This document shows positions 18,228 to 27,763 of a DNA stretch of 64,000 nt, piece after piece (the first letter of the stretch is position 1; every line of letters begins with the position of its first letter). This DNA is from QWOP01 sp003669605. GTDB lineage: Bacteria > Planctomycetota > Planctomycetia > Pirellulales > UBA1268. The position numbers were made by a program, and so were the translations under genes. The notes under the pieces were generated by a model. It saw only the letters and a list, made by a program, of their open reading frames with translations, was not told the DNA's origin and made no database searches. The stretch covers positions 1 through 64,000 of the forward strand of contig CANKIK010000001.1 of the NCBI GenBank assembly GCA_947481985.1, read 5' to 3'.

Positions 18228-20510
18228 TCACTGCGCCGGACATCCCGACTCCAGCCAGCGTCGAAACAGTGCCAGGAGAACCGGCAGCACCACGAGGTTG
18301 CCTGCCAGCCCCCCCAGGAGGGTCAGGCAGCTGAGGGCCCCAAATGACACGGTGGGGATGAATCCGCTCGTGCACAGCGCCAGGAATCCAACCACCAGGG
18401 CCAGGGTCGAGAAGATCATCGCGCGGCCGGCGGTCTGGTGGGCGACATCCAACGCAGCCTCAAGCGTGTGACCGTCGGCAAGACGGCGCCGGAAGGCGAC
18501 GAGGTAGTGAATCGAACTATCAACCGACAGTCCCATCGACACTGCGGCGATCATCGCGGTGCCCATGTTGATCCGCTGCCCGCTCCATCCCATCAGCCCC
18601 AGGACGACGAAGATCGGCAGGGCGTTGGGGACCAGCGCCACCGCGGCCAGGAGCGGACTGCGGAGGGCGATTGCCAGCAGGAGGTAAATCCCGCCTGCTG
18701 CCAGGAGGAACGTCGACCACTGATCGCTCAGAAGCCGATCGACAAGCTGGGCGAGGAGCACGAAGAATCCTGTCACCTCCCCCTCTCTTCCGTCAGTTCC
18801 TGGCGGCAACTCCTCGGAGACGATCCGCCGGACACCTTCGATGATCTGCCGCTTGGCTCCGGCTGATTGCCTCTCCCGAGCACGGAGCATCACCCGCAGC
18901 CAGGTTGATCCGTCGAGTGGATCCGTACCGATCAGTGTCTTGCCAATCTGCGGATGCTGTTGGCGGAGGAGTCCGATGGCCCCCGTGATCATCAGGTTGC
19001 CCAGCGGTGAGGATCCGATCCCCTCGATCGCCGTTGGCGACACCGCCGCGAGGACATCGGCGATGCTGAGCACCTTGGTGAGCGCCGGGGTCGGCGTGCC
19101 ATCGTCGGGACCGGGCACTGTGACCTCTGACCGCAGGCGGCGCTGGAGGCGGTCGATGCGGGCCAGCATCGCCCCGTCGATCGCTCCGTTCACGGGTACG
19201 AGGATGTCCCACACACCGGCCCCGCCGAGTCGCGATTCGATCATCTCATAGGAGCGGACAATGGGGCTGGAACGGCGGAAATTGCCGGTAAAATCAGTCT
19301 CCACGGTGAGCCATGCCATTCCGGCTACTGCGCCCCCAAAGAGCACGCTTGAGAGGACGAGAATTCTGCCGGGATGCTTGATGATCCGCCGCACGAGGTG
19401 GTCGAGACCGAGGTCGAGCACGCCCTCGCCCCAGGCCCGACGGGGATCGGTATCGAAGCGGCCCACCAGGGCGACAAACGGCAGTACCAATGCCACTCCC
19501 ACCAGCACCATCAGTGCGCCGATCGCCGTCATGATGCCGAAGTCGTGCACCGGTCCAACCTGGCTGGTGATCAGTGCCCCGAAGCCGATGATGTCGGTGG
19601 CGATGGCGCCCAGTACAGGCCAGAACAGCAGCGTCATCGCCTCCTCGAGCGCCAGTCGCGGTGGCAACCCCATTTCCCTCTGGCGGCGGTATTCCACGAT
19701 CACGTGGACGACCGTAGCGATGGCGACCACCGTGACCATTGCTGAGAGCATCGTCGAGACCATCGTCAGTTTTATCCCCGTGACAGCCAGGATGCCGCGG
19801 GTGCTCCACAGGGCCATCAGCACCACGGCCAGCGGTACCACCAGCCAGCGGATGCTGCGGAAGGAGACCAGCAGCACCAATCCGGCGAGGATCCCGGCGC
19901 TCGTTCCCAGGACGTTGCCATCGCGTTCAAGCATCGCGAACCCGTCGCGGAGCATCACCGGTTCGCCCGCCACCGTGCCCCCCGGAAGGGCGTCGATCAC
20001 CTTTCGGACACCATCAATGGCATCGGCCCGGGTGACGCCGGCGGTCGTGCCCGCTGGCTCCAGCACGCAGACGATTCCCGCGGTGCCGTGGTCGGCCGAG
20101 ACCGCGTAGCCCTCCATGAGGGCGACGAGCCGGCGGGCGGCGGGGTTGGTGTCGATGTCGATGATCCGGTCTCCGAGTGGCGTGCCGGAGAGGCTCGTGG
20201 CCGTGGCGATCCCCGGAAGCGTCTCCAACCTTGCGGTGAGTTCCCGCAGGGAGGCGATTCCGGTGGCGGTGAAGAGGTCGGGGGCGTCGTAGGCGGCGAG
20301 GATCACCTCGCTTGACCCGAAGACCCGTGCCAGACGGCGGTAGGGGGGCAGGGCGGGGTCGGCACGGTCGAACATCGTGTCGACAGAACGGATGAACTCC
20401 AGCCGCCGCGATCTTTCCACAGACACGATGGCGAGTAATGCCGCCAGGGCGGCGAGGAGAACTCGGTGATCGATCAGCCAGGCCGTGACCCGGCGGCTGA
20501 CGGAATGCAT
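18228..20510 (-). CDS. RND superfamily exporter, MMPL/sterol-sensing type
   Basis: About 760 residues, with two homologous halves typical of the RND superfamily. Each half has one transmembrane helix, a large extracytoplasmic loop and a bundle of five or six helices. The first half begins with VLLAALAALLAIVSV and a loop containing FGSSEVILAAY. The bundle around VLGTSAGILAGLVLLVSFRS, TMVSTMLSAMVTVVAIATVV and ATDIIGFGALITSQV has the acidic/Gly pattern of sterol-sensing-like domains. The second bundle contains MGTAMIAAVSMGLSVDSSIH. Substrates are not predictable; relatives move lipids, hopanoids or hydrophobic compounds. ATG 20510 has GGGAAGAA upstream. The longer frame to 20900 gives a Pro/Arg-rich, non-membrane extension and is rejected. 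Confidence 0.9.
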   Translation of the reverse strand: MHSVSRRVTAWLIDHRVLLAALAALLAIVSVERSRRLEFIRSVDTMFDRADPALPPYRRLARVFGSSEVILAAYDAPDLFTATGIASLRELTARLETLPGIATATSLSGTPLGDRIIDIDTNPAARRLVALMEGYAVSADHGTAGIVCVLEPAGTTAGVTRADAIDGVRKVIDALPGGTVAGEPVMLRDGFAMLERDGNVLGTSAGILAGLVLLVSFRSIRWLVVPLAVVLMALWSTRGILAVTGIKLTMVSTMLSAMVTVVAIATVVHVIVEYRRQREMGLPPRLALEEAMTLLFWPVLGAIATDIIGFGALITSQVGPVHDFGIMTAIGALMVLVGVALVLPFVALVGRFDTDPRRAWGEGVLDLGLDHLVRRIIKHPGRILVLSSVLFGGAVAGMAWLTVETDFTGNFRRSSPIVRSYEMIESRLGGAGVWDILVPVNGAIDGAMLARIDRLQRRLRSEVTVPGPDDGTPTPALTKVLSIADVLAAVSPTAIEGIGSSPLGNLMITGAIGLLRQQHPQIGKTLIGTDPLDGSTWLRVMLRARERQSAGAKRQIIEGVRRIVSEELPPGTDGREGEVTGFFVLLAQLVDRLLSDQWSTFLLAAGGIYLLLAIALRSPLLAAVALVPNALPIFVVLGLMGWSGQRINMGTAMIAAVSMGLSVDSSIHYLVAFRRRLADGHTLEAALDVAHQTAGRAMIFSTLALVVGFLALCTSGFIPTVSFGALSCLTLLGGLAGNLVVLPVLLALFRRWLESGCPAQ

Positions 20511-21045
20511 GGGGGGTTCTTCCCGGATGGAGCGAGGCATGGGGGATATGGGTGACAGGCGTCGAGCGGGTCGGCGCCAAAGACCGCATGGATGGCGTGG
20601 AGCACGGTGTGGGCGGGGGCAACGGGAGGGGAGAGAGGAGCGGAGCGGGGATGGGGCGGCGAAGCCGGGCGAGATGGGCGACAGGGCGGTCATCTTACCC
20701 CGGTCTGCCTCCGCGCCTGCCGTAACACTCCATTCCCCGCCGCCTGACAGGGGAGGCGGTTCCCAGTACCCGCCAATGTCCCGGAAGCGGCGGGCCTCCC
20801 AGATTGCCCCGACCGCGTTGGGGAGAGCGTCGGGGACCGGAGCGGGATTCGCCTTCGCAGGCCCCCATCCGGCATCGGTAACCCGTTCGACCAAAAGCAC
20901 TTGCGGTCAGGCTTCCAGGGCCCGCCCCGCCTTGACCTCTTCGGAAGACCATTCCTATAGTCCGCGACGTTTTGAATTGGCTGGTCCCAGGACACACCTG
21001 CTCGGGCATCGCTTGCTCCATCGCTTCACCACCACCGCGTCCCCG
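20511..21045. other. 535-bp divergent intergenic region
   Basis: Lies between the RND exporter (minus) and the LptD-like gene (plus). Both reading frames continue into it without stops, but with low-complexity Arg/Pro/Gly composition that does not look translated. A good promoter candidate for the plus-strand gene is at 20932-20961. I see no RNA gene or convincing additional ORF. Confidence 0.6.
20932..20961 (+). promoter_or_regulatory. Sigma-70-type promoter for the LptD-like gene
   Basis: TTGACC (20932-20937) and TATAGT (20956-20961) are separated by 18 bp, close to the TTGACA/TATAAT consensus. A start near 20968 would give a 5' leader of about 78 nt before ATG 21046. Planctomycete promoters are poorly characterised, so this is a pattern match only. 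Confidence 0.5.
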
Positions 21046-24000
21046 ATGACACGCCGGCTGGCAGCGGTTCGCCCCTGCGCAGAACGCTGGCTGTGGCCGG
21101 TGCTCTGCGCCGTGCTGGCAGCGGTGATCCATGCAGCGGTGGCTGTGGCGCAGCCGGTCGGGCTTCCTGAGAGTGCCGCTGGCGCTTTGGCCTCGCTGCC
21201 GGCCCGAGGACTCGCTGCGGCGATCGCGGAAGCGGGCAGCATCGAGGTTCCAGCAATCGATCCTGTCGAGGCGATCTCGTTCCGCGCCGCGCAGGCAGCA
21301 CGCTGGACCGAGGGCTCCTACGACGTGTGGCATCTCACCGGTGGCGTGCGCATCGAGCAGGGGGCCACGATCGCGGAGTCGCACGAAGCGGTGGTGTGGA
21401 TCGAGCAGGAGCCGTCCGTTCCCGAGATCGGTGGCGGTGAGGATGAGGAGCCGGCATCGGCGGCGCCATTGCGGGGGATCCTTGTGCGGATGGCGGGCAG
21501 CGTGAGTGTCACCTCCGGTGTTGCACCCACGGAGGGACATGCGTCCGGAATGTCGACCGTCCGCGGACCCCGCTGGACAGGCAGGTTCTGGACCCGTCGT
21601 GAGCCCCGCATGCAGTTTGCGAGTATCGTACCCCCCGCGGGGACCCCGCCGGTCTACGACGCCCCGGCGGAGATGACCGTCATGCATGCCTTTGGTGGTG
21701 ATGAGGCCGGCGGAGTCGAGCAGGTCCAGTTCACGCAGCCGGTTGGAGAGGCCGATCAGGCCCAGTACAGCGAATTCGCTGCCCCGTCCAATCCGCCGAT
21801 TGCTGCCAGAGTGCCTGCCCGGCGGTTGCGGGCCTTCCCCCGCTCGAGCGTGCCGTTGGCGGTCCGCTGGTTCCCAAGTCCGACAGGCGGGGAATGGATC
21901 GCCGTGATCACCTCAGGGGTAAACCTCGTCGTTGACGGTGTCGATCCCGCCGGACCACTCGACATCGCCGCTGATCGCGTGGTGCTCTGGACCCGCAGCG
22001 GCACCCAGCCCGACCTCGACGGGAATGCCGCTCAGGCAGCCGATACACCGCTGGAGTTGTACCTCGAAGGGAATGTCGTCTTCCGTCAGGGACAGCGGGT
22101 GGTCGAGGCGATGAGCATGTTCTACGACGTGCCCCGGTCCTCCGGCGTGATCACCGGCGCAACGGTACTGACACCCGTTGACAACTATGCAGGGCTAGTC
22201 CGCCTCCGGGCCGACGTCATCCGTCAGGTGGATCGCAGCCGGTTCGTCGCCCAGCGAACCGGGCTCACCTCCAGCCGTCTCGGCGTGCCGTCGTGGGAGT
22301 TCCGTTCCCGAGAACTCGAATTTACCGACGAGCAAGTTCCGCTCGCGGGGCCCAACGGTCAGCCGCTGGTCGATCCGGCGACCGGTGAGCCGTCGATCGA
22401 GCACCAGCAGTTCATCACCAGCCGCGGGAATACCATGACCCTCGGTGGTGTGCCGGTGCTGTGGTGGCCCGTGATGGCCACCAACGCCAAGAAGCCAACC
22501 TTCTACATCAATAATGCACAGTTCAAGAATGACCGAATCTTCGGCACCCAACTGCTCACCAGTTGGGACGCCTTCCAGATTTTCGGGTGGAAACGGCCCC
22601 CCGATGGCGTGGACTGGAATTTCGATGTCGACTGGCTGAGCAAGCGAGGGCTCGGTGGCGGCACGTCGCTGCTCTACAACCGCCCCGATTTCTTTGGCTT
22701 TGGGGCGCCGGCCAACGGCGTCCTCGATGCCTGGGTGATCGGTGACAGTGGCATCGACAACCTTGGCCTCAACCGCCGCGATCTCACCTATCCCGATTCA
22801 TTCCGTGGCCGAGCATTTTGGCGGCACCGGCAGGATCTCGCCGGCGGCTGGCAGGCCCGGGGGGCCGCGGGGTGGATCAGCGACATGAATTTCCTCGAGG
22901 AGTTCTACGAGGCGGAGTGGGAGGAGGGCTACGAACAGCGCACCTGGCTCGACCTCCGGCGGCCGATCGACAATCGCGAACTGCGGTTGTTGACGAGCGT
23001 CCGCGTCGATCCATTCTTCACGCAGACGGAATGGTGGCCGCGGCTCGATCACTATTTCATGGGGCAGCCACTGCTGGGTGATGCGGTTACCTGGTACGAG
23101 CACAGCGGTGCCGCCTACGCCCGCCAGAATCTTCCCCAAACACCGACCGCCGGACAGGGATTGCAGTACTGGACGGTGCTCCCCTACGAGAACAACGTCA
23201 TTGGGGAGCGGCTTTCCACGCGACAGGAACTTGATCTCCCGTTCCAGGCGGGGGCGATGAAGATCGTCCCCTATGCGCTGGGAGAACTGGCCCACTGGGG
23301 GCAGGGGCTGTCGCAGACGCCGATCGACCGGGCCTATGGCCAGGTGGGCATCCGCTCCAGCCTGCCGATGTGGACCGCAGACAACACGGTGGAGAGCTCG
23401 CTTTGGAATGTCCACGGACTGGCCCACAAAGTGGTGTTCGAGACGGAGTTTTCCTACGCCGATAGCACGCAGGACATGAACCAGCTGCCGCTCTACGACC
23501 AGATCGACGACGACACCATCAACCAGTACCGCCGCAACATTCCCTATTGGGATTACGGGGCCACACCGGGGCAGCCCACGCCGCTGGCCTCCAATCTCGT
23601 CTTTGGTCCTAGCGGCAAGTATGACCCGCGGTCCTACGCAGTCCGTCGTGGCATGGGGAGCTGGGTGACCGGCCCGACGGAGATTGCCAACGATCTCACC
23701 GCGCTTCGTGTCGCCGCGCGGCAGCGCTGGCAGACGAAGCGTGGGCCGATGGGCAACCGGCGGATCATCGACTGGATCACGTTCGATGTGGACGGCGAAC
23801 TGTTCCCGGTCAGTGGCCAGAATTTTGGCCAGATGATGGGGCTTTGGCAGTATGACTTCCGCTGGCACGTCGGCGACCGGACAACCGTGCTGTCCACGGC
23901 CGACGTCGACTTCTTCACCAGCGGCCAGCAGCTCTACACTGTCGGTGCCCTTCTCAACCGTTCGCCGCGGGGAAGTTTGTATCTGGGCTTCAATGAATTC

Positions 24001-24294
24001 GGCGGGCCGATCCAGGCCAGCGTGCTCGTCGGGTCCTACACCTACCGCATGAGCCCCAAATGGGCCAGTTCCTTCGGGACGGCGCTCAATCTCCGCGGCA
24101 TGAACATCGGCCAGAATTTCCAGCTGACGCGGATCGGCGAATCGTTCCTGATGACATTCGGCTTCAACGTCGATTACAGCCGCAACAACGTCGGCATGAC
24201 ATTCAACATCGAGCCGCGCTTCCTGTCGCGGACGCAGTTCGCCAGCCGCACCGGGCTCGACGTTCCGATGGCCGGGGCGTATGGGCTGGAATAG
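21046..24294 (+). CDS. LptD/OstA-like outer-membrane protein
   Basis: 1082 residues with a clear signal peptide (WLWPVLCAVLAAVIHAAVAVAQ, ~15-36). Two OstA-like periplasmic stretches can be seen: one around DVWHLTGGVRIEQGATIAES (~95-115), another around LELYLEGNVVFRQGQRVVEA (~335-355). RSRELEFTDEQ and GGVPVLWWPVMA follow, as in LptD proteins. The remaining ~600 residues are rich in Trp, Tyr and alternating polar/hydrophobic residues, fitting a beta-barrel, and end VPMAGAYGLE without a typical C-terminal aromatic. LptD inserts lipopolysaccharide into the outer membrane. The role here is inferred from family resemblance. ATG 21046 is chosen because it gives the signal peptide; the ORF extends to 20485 in non-coding-like sequence. 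Confidence 0.78.
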   Translation: MTRRLAAVRPCAERWLWPVLCAVLAAVIHAAVAVAQPVGLPESAAGALASLPARGLAAAIAEAGSIEVPAIDPVEAISFRAAQAARWTEGSYDVWHLTGGVRIEQGATIAESHEAVVWIEQEPSVPEIGGGEDEEPASAAPLRGILVRMAGSVSVTSGVAPTEGHASGMSTVRGPRWTGRFWTRREPRMQFASIVPPAGTPPVYDAPAEMTVMHAFGGDEAGGVEQVQFTQPVGEADQAQYSEFAAPSNPPIAARVPARRLRAFPRSSVPLAVRWFPSPTGGEWIAVITSGVNLVVDGVDPAGPLDIAADRVVLWTRSGTQPDLDGNAAQAADTPLELYLEGNVVFRQGQRVVEAMSMFYDVPRSSGVITGATVLTPVDNYAGLVRLRADVIRQVDRSRFVAQRTGLTSSRLGVPSWEFRSRELEFTDEQVPLAGPNGQPLVDPATGEPSIEHQQFITSRGNTMTLGGVPVLWWPVMATNAKKPTFYINNAQFKNDRIFGTQLLTSWDAFQIFGWKRPPDGVDWNFDVDWLSKRGLGGGTSLLYNRPDFFGFGAPANGVLDAWVIGDSGIDNLGLNRRDLTYPDSFRGRAFWRHRQDLAGGWQARGAAGWISDMNFLEEFYEAEWEEGYEQRTWLDLRRPIDNRELRLLTSVRVDPFFTQTEWWPRLDHYFMGQPLLGDAVTWYEHSGAAYARQNLPQTPTAGQGLQYWTVLPYENNVIGERLSTRQELDLPFQAGAMKIVPYALGELAHWGQGLSQTPIDRAYGQVGIRSSLPMWTADNTVESSLWNVHGLAHKVVFETEFSYADSTQDMNQLPLYDQIDDDTINQYRRNIPYWDYGATPGQPTPLASNLVFGPSGKYDPRSYAVRRGMGSWVTGPTEIANDLTALRVAARQRWQTKRGPMGNRRIIDWITFDVDGELFPVSGQNFGQMMGLWQYDFRWHVGDRTTVLSTADVDFFTSGQQLYTVGALLNRSPRGSLYLGFNEFGGPIQASVLVGSYTYRMSPKWASSFGTALNLRGMNIGQNFQLTRIGESFLMTFGFNVDYSRNNVGMTFNIEPRFLSRTQFASRTGLDVPMAGAYGLE

Positions 24295-24314
24295 CAGTCA
24301 AAACGGCGTAGCGG

Positions 24315-26219
24315 TCACTTTCCGGGTAATTCCCAGACCGGGGTAAAGTCGTCGCTGTCCGCCACCAGGGAGTTGGCGGCCCGGGAGAGGAGGAGGAGGC
24401 TCGGGCCGTCGTCCGGCCATTTTTCCAGGAGCCCGCTGACGATGTGGGCCGCGAGACGGAAGTCGCGGGCCTCGAAGGCCCCAAGCGCCGCCTCGTACCC
24501 CTGCTGAAGGTCTGACCAGCCCGGCTGGTTGGGGATGCCAAGCTGGTGCAGTTCGACCGGTTCGTTGATGTTGACGACGCGCACCTGGCACAGCCGCCGG
24601 ATGTCGAACCCGGTAGTGAGATGGGAGCGGGTCGAGCCCGTGATTAGGATCGTCGACCGCAGGTACTTCGTCGCTCCCTGCACACGGCTGGCGAGGTTGA
24701 CCGTGTTTCCCAGCGGCCCGTATTTGAATTTGTGACGGGAGCCGGTGTTGCCCACCCGCGCGATGCCGGAGTTGATGCCGATGCCAAGATCCATCGATTC
24801 CCCGAGGGTCTCGCTCCAGCGCTCGTTGAGGAGGGGAACGGCGCAGAGCATGTCGATCGCTGCACGGCTCGCGAGCGTCCCATGTTCGGGCTGCGGGACA
24901 GGGGCCCCCCACATGGCGATCAATTCGTCACCGATGTAATCAACGAGCACGCCGGAATGGGCGAGCACGCAATCGGAGAGCACCTCCATCACGTTGCCGA
25001 TCCATTGCACCGTGCCGCGGGGACCGAGGCGTTCACTGATCCGGCTGAAACCCCGGATGTCACAAAATAGGATCGACACCTCCGCATCCCTGCCTTCGAG
25101 CAGATCGGGGTGGAGGCTGAGTTGCTGCGACAGTTCACGGGTGAAGAATTGTTCGAACTGGACCTGTGTCCGCTGGGCCATCGATCGGGCCATCGTGGCA
25201 CCGACACTCGCGGCGAGCAGTTGCACCAATTGGGCTTCGAGCGGGGTGATCGGCCCACGGGTGGCCAGGCCCATGGTAGTGCGGACCCCGTAGAGGACTC
25301 CGATCACGTCGCCTGAAACCCCCAAGATCGGCGAGGCAACGCCCGACTCGACATCCATCAGGCTGGCTGTGGAACCGGCCATCTGGTCGAAGTCGTCAAA
25401 AAACGTCTTGCCTTCTGCGGCCACGCGGTCGACGAGCGTCTTGCTGTAGCGCACGGTGGTCCTGTCGGAGGTCACCGCACAGCCTCCGATCGACCAGCCG
25501 TTGGCCGATCGAAGGATCACCAGCCCGAGTTCCATTCCCACCAGATCGACCAGCGCCTTTGCGGCGGTGTCGTGGAATTCCCGGGTATCGCTCCCAGCCT
25601 GCTGGAGTTGGATGATCCGCTCGAGCCACGGGCCGATCCCGGCTGCAGCACCGGCTGGCGACGGGCTGCTGCGGGAAGCCTCGGCCTCTGCACCTGCAGG
25701 CGTGGTCTGTGGGATCGAACGAAAGCGGTTTGAGGAGTCGACTGCGACCGGAGTGGATGGATGGGGGGTGGCCAGCGGCCGCGTCGGGGTGGGGGGTACG
25801 GCGCGAGTTGCGGTGGGGGGCACAGTGGGGGGTACGGCGCGAGTTGCGGTAGGGGTCACAGTGGGGGGCACGGCGCGAGTTGCGCTCGCGGACGTTGCCG
25901 CGGTCGCCGGCAGACTGATCTCGATCTGTGTCCGGCCGATGGTGATGGCCACCGGGAGGTCGAAATCCCTTGATTGCTGCGGATCGATCGCCGTGCCGTC
26001 GGCCAGAGCAACACGGGTCGTGGAACTGAGATTCCCCAGCCGGACCCTACCGGCGGGAAGTTCCTCCACTCTCACCTGATCCCGCGACACCGACTGGTCA
26101 CCGCCGATCACCCACCGAGGTTGGTCACGCTGTGGTCCGCGACCGATTTCCAGTGGCCCTGAGGCGTGCTCGTACGCCGACCGCCCGTCGGTATTGGTGG
26201 CAACGAAATGCAGCGGCAT
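24315..26219 (-). CDS. FHA-GAF-class III adenylate/guanylate cyclase
   Basis: 634 residues. The N-terminus has an FHA domain (~20-85; IGRGPQRD, GGDQSVSRDQVRV, LGNLSSTTRVALADG). A Thr/Pro/Ala/Val repeat linker (~95-165) follows, then a GAF domain (~190-360; LGLVILRSANGW, ASPILGVSGDVIGVLYG). A class III cyclase domain (~375-570) is last. The two metal-binding Asp residues are in ILFCDIRGFSRIS and YIGDELIAMWGAP, and the transition-state Asn/Arg region is GNTVNLASRV. Whether it makes cAMP or cGMP cannot be decided by eye. The FHA domain suggests control by phosphothreonine, so a Ser/Thr kinase partner is likely. ATG 26219 has GGAG six bases upstream; the longer frame to 26279 is less likely. No membrane helix is seen, so it should be cytoplasmic. 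Confidence 0.9.
   Translation of the reverse strand: MPLHFVATNTDGRSAYEHASGPLEIGRGPQRDQPRWVIGGDQSVSRDQVRVEELPAGRVRLGNLSSTTRVALADGTAIDPQQSRDFDLPVAITIGRTQIEISLPATAATSASATRAVPPTVTPTATRAVPPTVPPTATRAVPPTPTRPLATPHPSTPVAVDSSNRFRSIPQTTPAGAEAEASRSSPSPAGAAAGIGPWLERIIQLQQAGSDTREFHDTAAKALVDLVGMELGLVILRSANGWSIGGCAVTSDRTTVRYSKTLVDRVAAEGKTFFDDFDQMAGSTASLMDVESGVASPILGVSGDVIGVLYGVRTTMGLATRGPITPLEAQLVQLLAASVGATMARSMAQRTQVQFEQFFTRELSQQLSLHPDLLEGRDAEVSILFCDIRGFSRISERLGPRGTVQWIGNVMEVLSDCVLAHSGVLVDYIGDELIAMWGAPVPQPEHGTLASRAAIDMLCAVPLLNERWSETLGESMDLGIGINSGIARVGNTGSRHKFKYGPLGNTVNLASRVQGATKYLRSTILITGSTRSHLTTGFDIRRLCQVRVVNINEPVELHQLGIPNQPGWSDLQQGYEAALGAFEARDFRLAAHIVSGLLEKWPDDGPSLLLLSRAANSLVADSDDFTPVWELPGK
25789..25884 (-). 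repeat. Imperfect 36-bp tandem repeat in the cyclase linker
   Basis: About 2.7 copies of a 36-bp unit (one 24-bp partial and two full copies) are built from sub-blocks GTGGGGGGYACG, GCGCGAGTTGCG and a variable 12-mer. It encodes the T-A-T-R-A-V-P-P-T-V-type linker between the FHA and GAF domains. The 36-bp period keeps frame, so copy-number changes would only change linker length. Confidence 0.85.
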
Positions 26220-26341
26220 CATCAACTCCAGGAAGCAGGCGCGGCGACGGTCTGCGGAACGCATCCCGCATTTCGGCATCGGTGCCTGGCCATGAGGCCA
26301 AGTCTGCGGAAGATCATAGCGGAAGGCAGCAAACCCTTGGC

Positions 26342-27721
26342 CTACGCGAGGATGGGCCGCACGACCTCCCCTTCGACGTCGGTCAGCCGATAGTCGCGGC
26401 CGGCATAGCGGTACGTCAGCCGGGTGTGGTCAAAGCCGAGCAGATGGAGCATCGTGGCGTGGAGATCGTGGACCGAAACGGGGTTCTCGGCGACCTTAAA
26501 GCCAAAGTCATCGGTGGCACCATGGATCGTGCCCCCCTTCACTCCGCCGCCGGCCAGCCAGAGGGAAAAACCCCAGTGGCTGTGGTCGCGCCCCTGCGAG
26601 GCCCCCGCGCCATTCTGCCCCATCTCCACCGACGGGGTTCGGCCGAATTCCCCGCTGCAGAGCACCAGTGTGCTGTCGAGCATCCCCCGTGACTTGAGGT
26701 CGCTCAGCAGCGCCGCCAAGCCCTGGTCGCACTCACCGGCCACCCGGCGGTGTTCGTCCTTGATATTGGAATGGCTGTCCCACGGTTGCATGTTGCCATG
26801 CCAAGTCTGCACGAATCGAACGCCACGCTCGACGAGCCGCCGGGCCATCAGCAGCTGTCTGTTCTGTGGCCCTTCACCGTACATCCGGATGATGTGCTCC
26901 GGCTCCTGGCGGATATCGAAGGCATCGGTGGCCTCCAACTGCATCCGGTAGGCCAGTTCAAAAGAACGAATCCGGGCCTCGATCGCCGCTTCGCCCGGCC
27001 GGTCGGCGAGATGACGGGCGTTGAGATGCTGCAGGAGGTCGAACTGCTCTCGCTGTCGTTGCGGTGTGAGGCGGCTGTTGCGGATGTGGTCGATGAGCGC
27101 GCTGGGGTCGGCCTTCGAGGTATCGACGTGCGTTCCCTGGAAAGCGCCGGGAAGGAAGGCGCTTCGCCAATTCCCGGCGCCGCCAACCGGCATCCCGCCG
27201 GGAACCAGTGAGATGAAGCCGGGGAGATTGTCGTTCTCCTGCCCCATTCCCCAGGTGAGCCAGGAGCCGAAACTGGGGCGCACCTGTCGCATGTCGCCGG
27301 TATTCAGAAGCATCAGCGACATCTCGTGATTCGGCAATTCGACATGCATCGAGCGGATGACCGCCATGTCGTCAACACACCGGGCGAGGTTCGGAAAGAT
27401 CTCGCTGACTGGAATGCCGCTGTCGCCGTGCCGGGCGAAGCGAAACGGAGAGGGAAGGGCGACGCCGGTCTTGCGTTCGGTCTGGAGGTTCTCGAAGGGG
27501 AGCATCTGGCCGCCGCGGGCCTGGAGTTCGGGCTTGGGATCGAACGTGTCGACCTGCGACATCCCGCCGTTGAGCATCACATGGATTACCCGTTTCGCCC
27601 TGGCGGGGAAGTGGGACGGCGTGGCGACTGCATCGGCATCGCGAGAGAGCAGGCTGGCCAGCGCCAGTGTGCCGAATCCCATGCCGCTCCTGCGGAGGAG
27701 TTCTCGCCTGGGGATGTGCAT
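26342..27721 (-). CDS. DUF1501 domain-containing protein
   Basis: 459 residues. A Tat-like N-terminus (PRRELLRRSGMGFGTLALASLL) is followed by the DUF1501 body: VIHVMLNGGMSQVDTFDPKP, then HVELPNHEMSLMLLNTGD, WHGNMQPWDSHSNIKDEH, SGEFGRTP, and RDHSHWGFSLWLAGGGVKGG. DUF1501 belongs to the alkaline phosphatase/sulfatase fold group but its activity is unknown. In planctomycetes it is nearly always paired with a PSD1 (DUF1549/DUF1553) gene, as here, where it is 42 bp downstream. ATG 27721 has GAGG seven bases upstream; TTG 27736 is an alternative. Confidence 0.93.
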   Translation of the reverse strand: MHIPRRELLRRSGMGFGTLALASLLSRDADAVATPSHFPARAKRVIHVMLNGGMSQVDTFDPKPELQARGGQMLPFENLQTERKTGVALPSPFRFARHGDSGIPVSEIFPNLARCVDDMAVIRSMHVELPNHEMSLMLLNTGDMRQVRPSFGSWLTWGMGQENDNLPGFISLVPGGMPVGGAGNWRSAFLPGAFQGTHVDTSKADPSALIDHIRNSRLTPQRQREQFDLLQHLNARHLADRPGEAAIEARIRSFELAYRMQLEATDAFDIRQEPEHIIRMYGEGPQNRQLLMARRLVERGVRFVQTWHGNMQPWDSHSNIKDEHRRVAGECDQGLAALLSDLKSRGMLDSTLVLCSGEFGRTPSVEMGQNGAGASQGRDHSHWGFSLWLAGGGVKGGTIHGATDDFGFKVAENPVSVHDLHATMLHLLGFDHTRLTYRYAGRDYRLTDVEGEVVRPILA

Positions 27722-27763
27722 TGTGGGCCTCGTCAAGGAGGGGCGCCGCAGGGGGAAACGCGA

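Noticed and set aside
20485..21045. N-terminal extension of the LptD-like ORF
   Set aside because: Arg/Gly/Pro-rich, would place the signal peptide internally and would cover the promoter candidate.
22798..23868. 356-residue minus-strand ORF
   Set aside because: Antisense shadow of the LptD-like barrel region.
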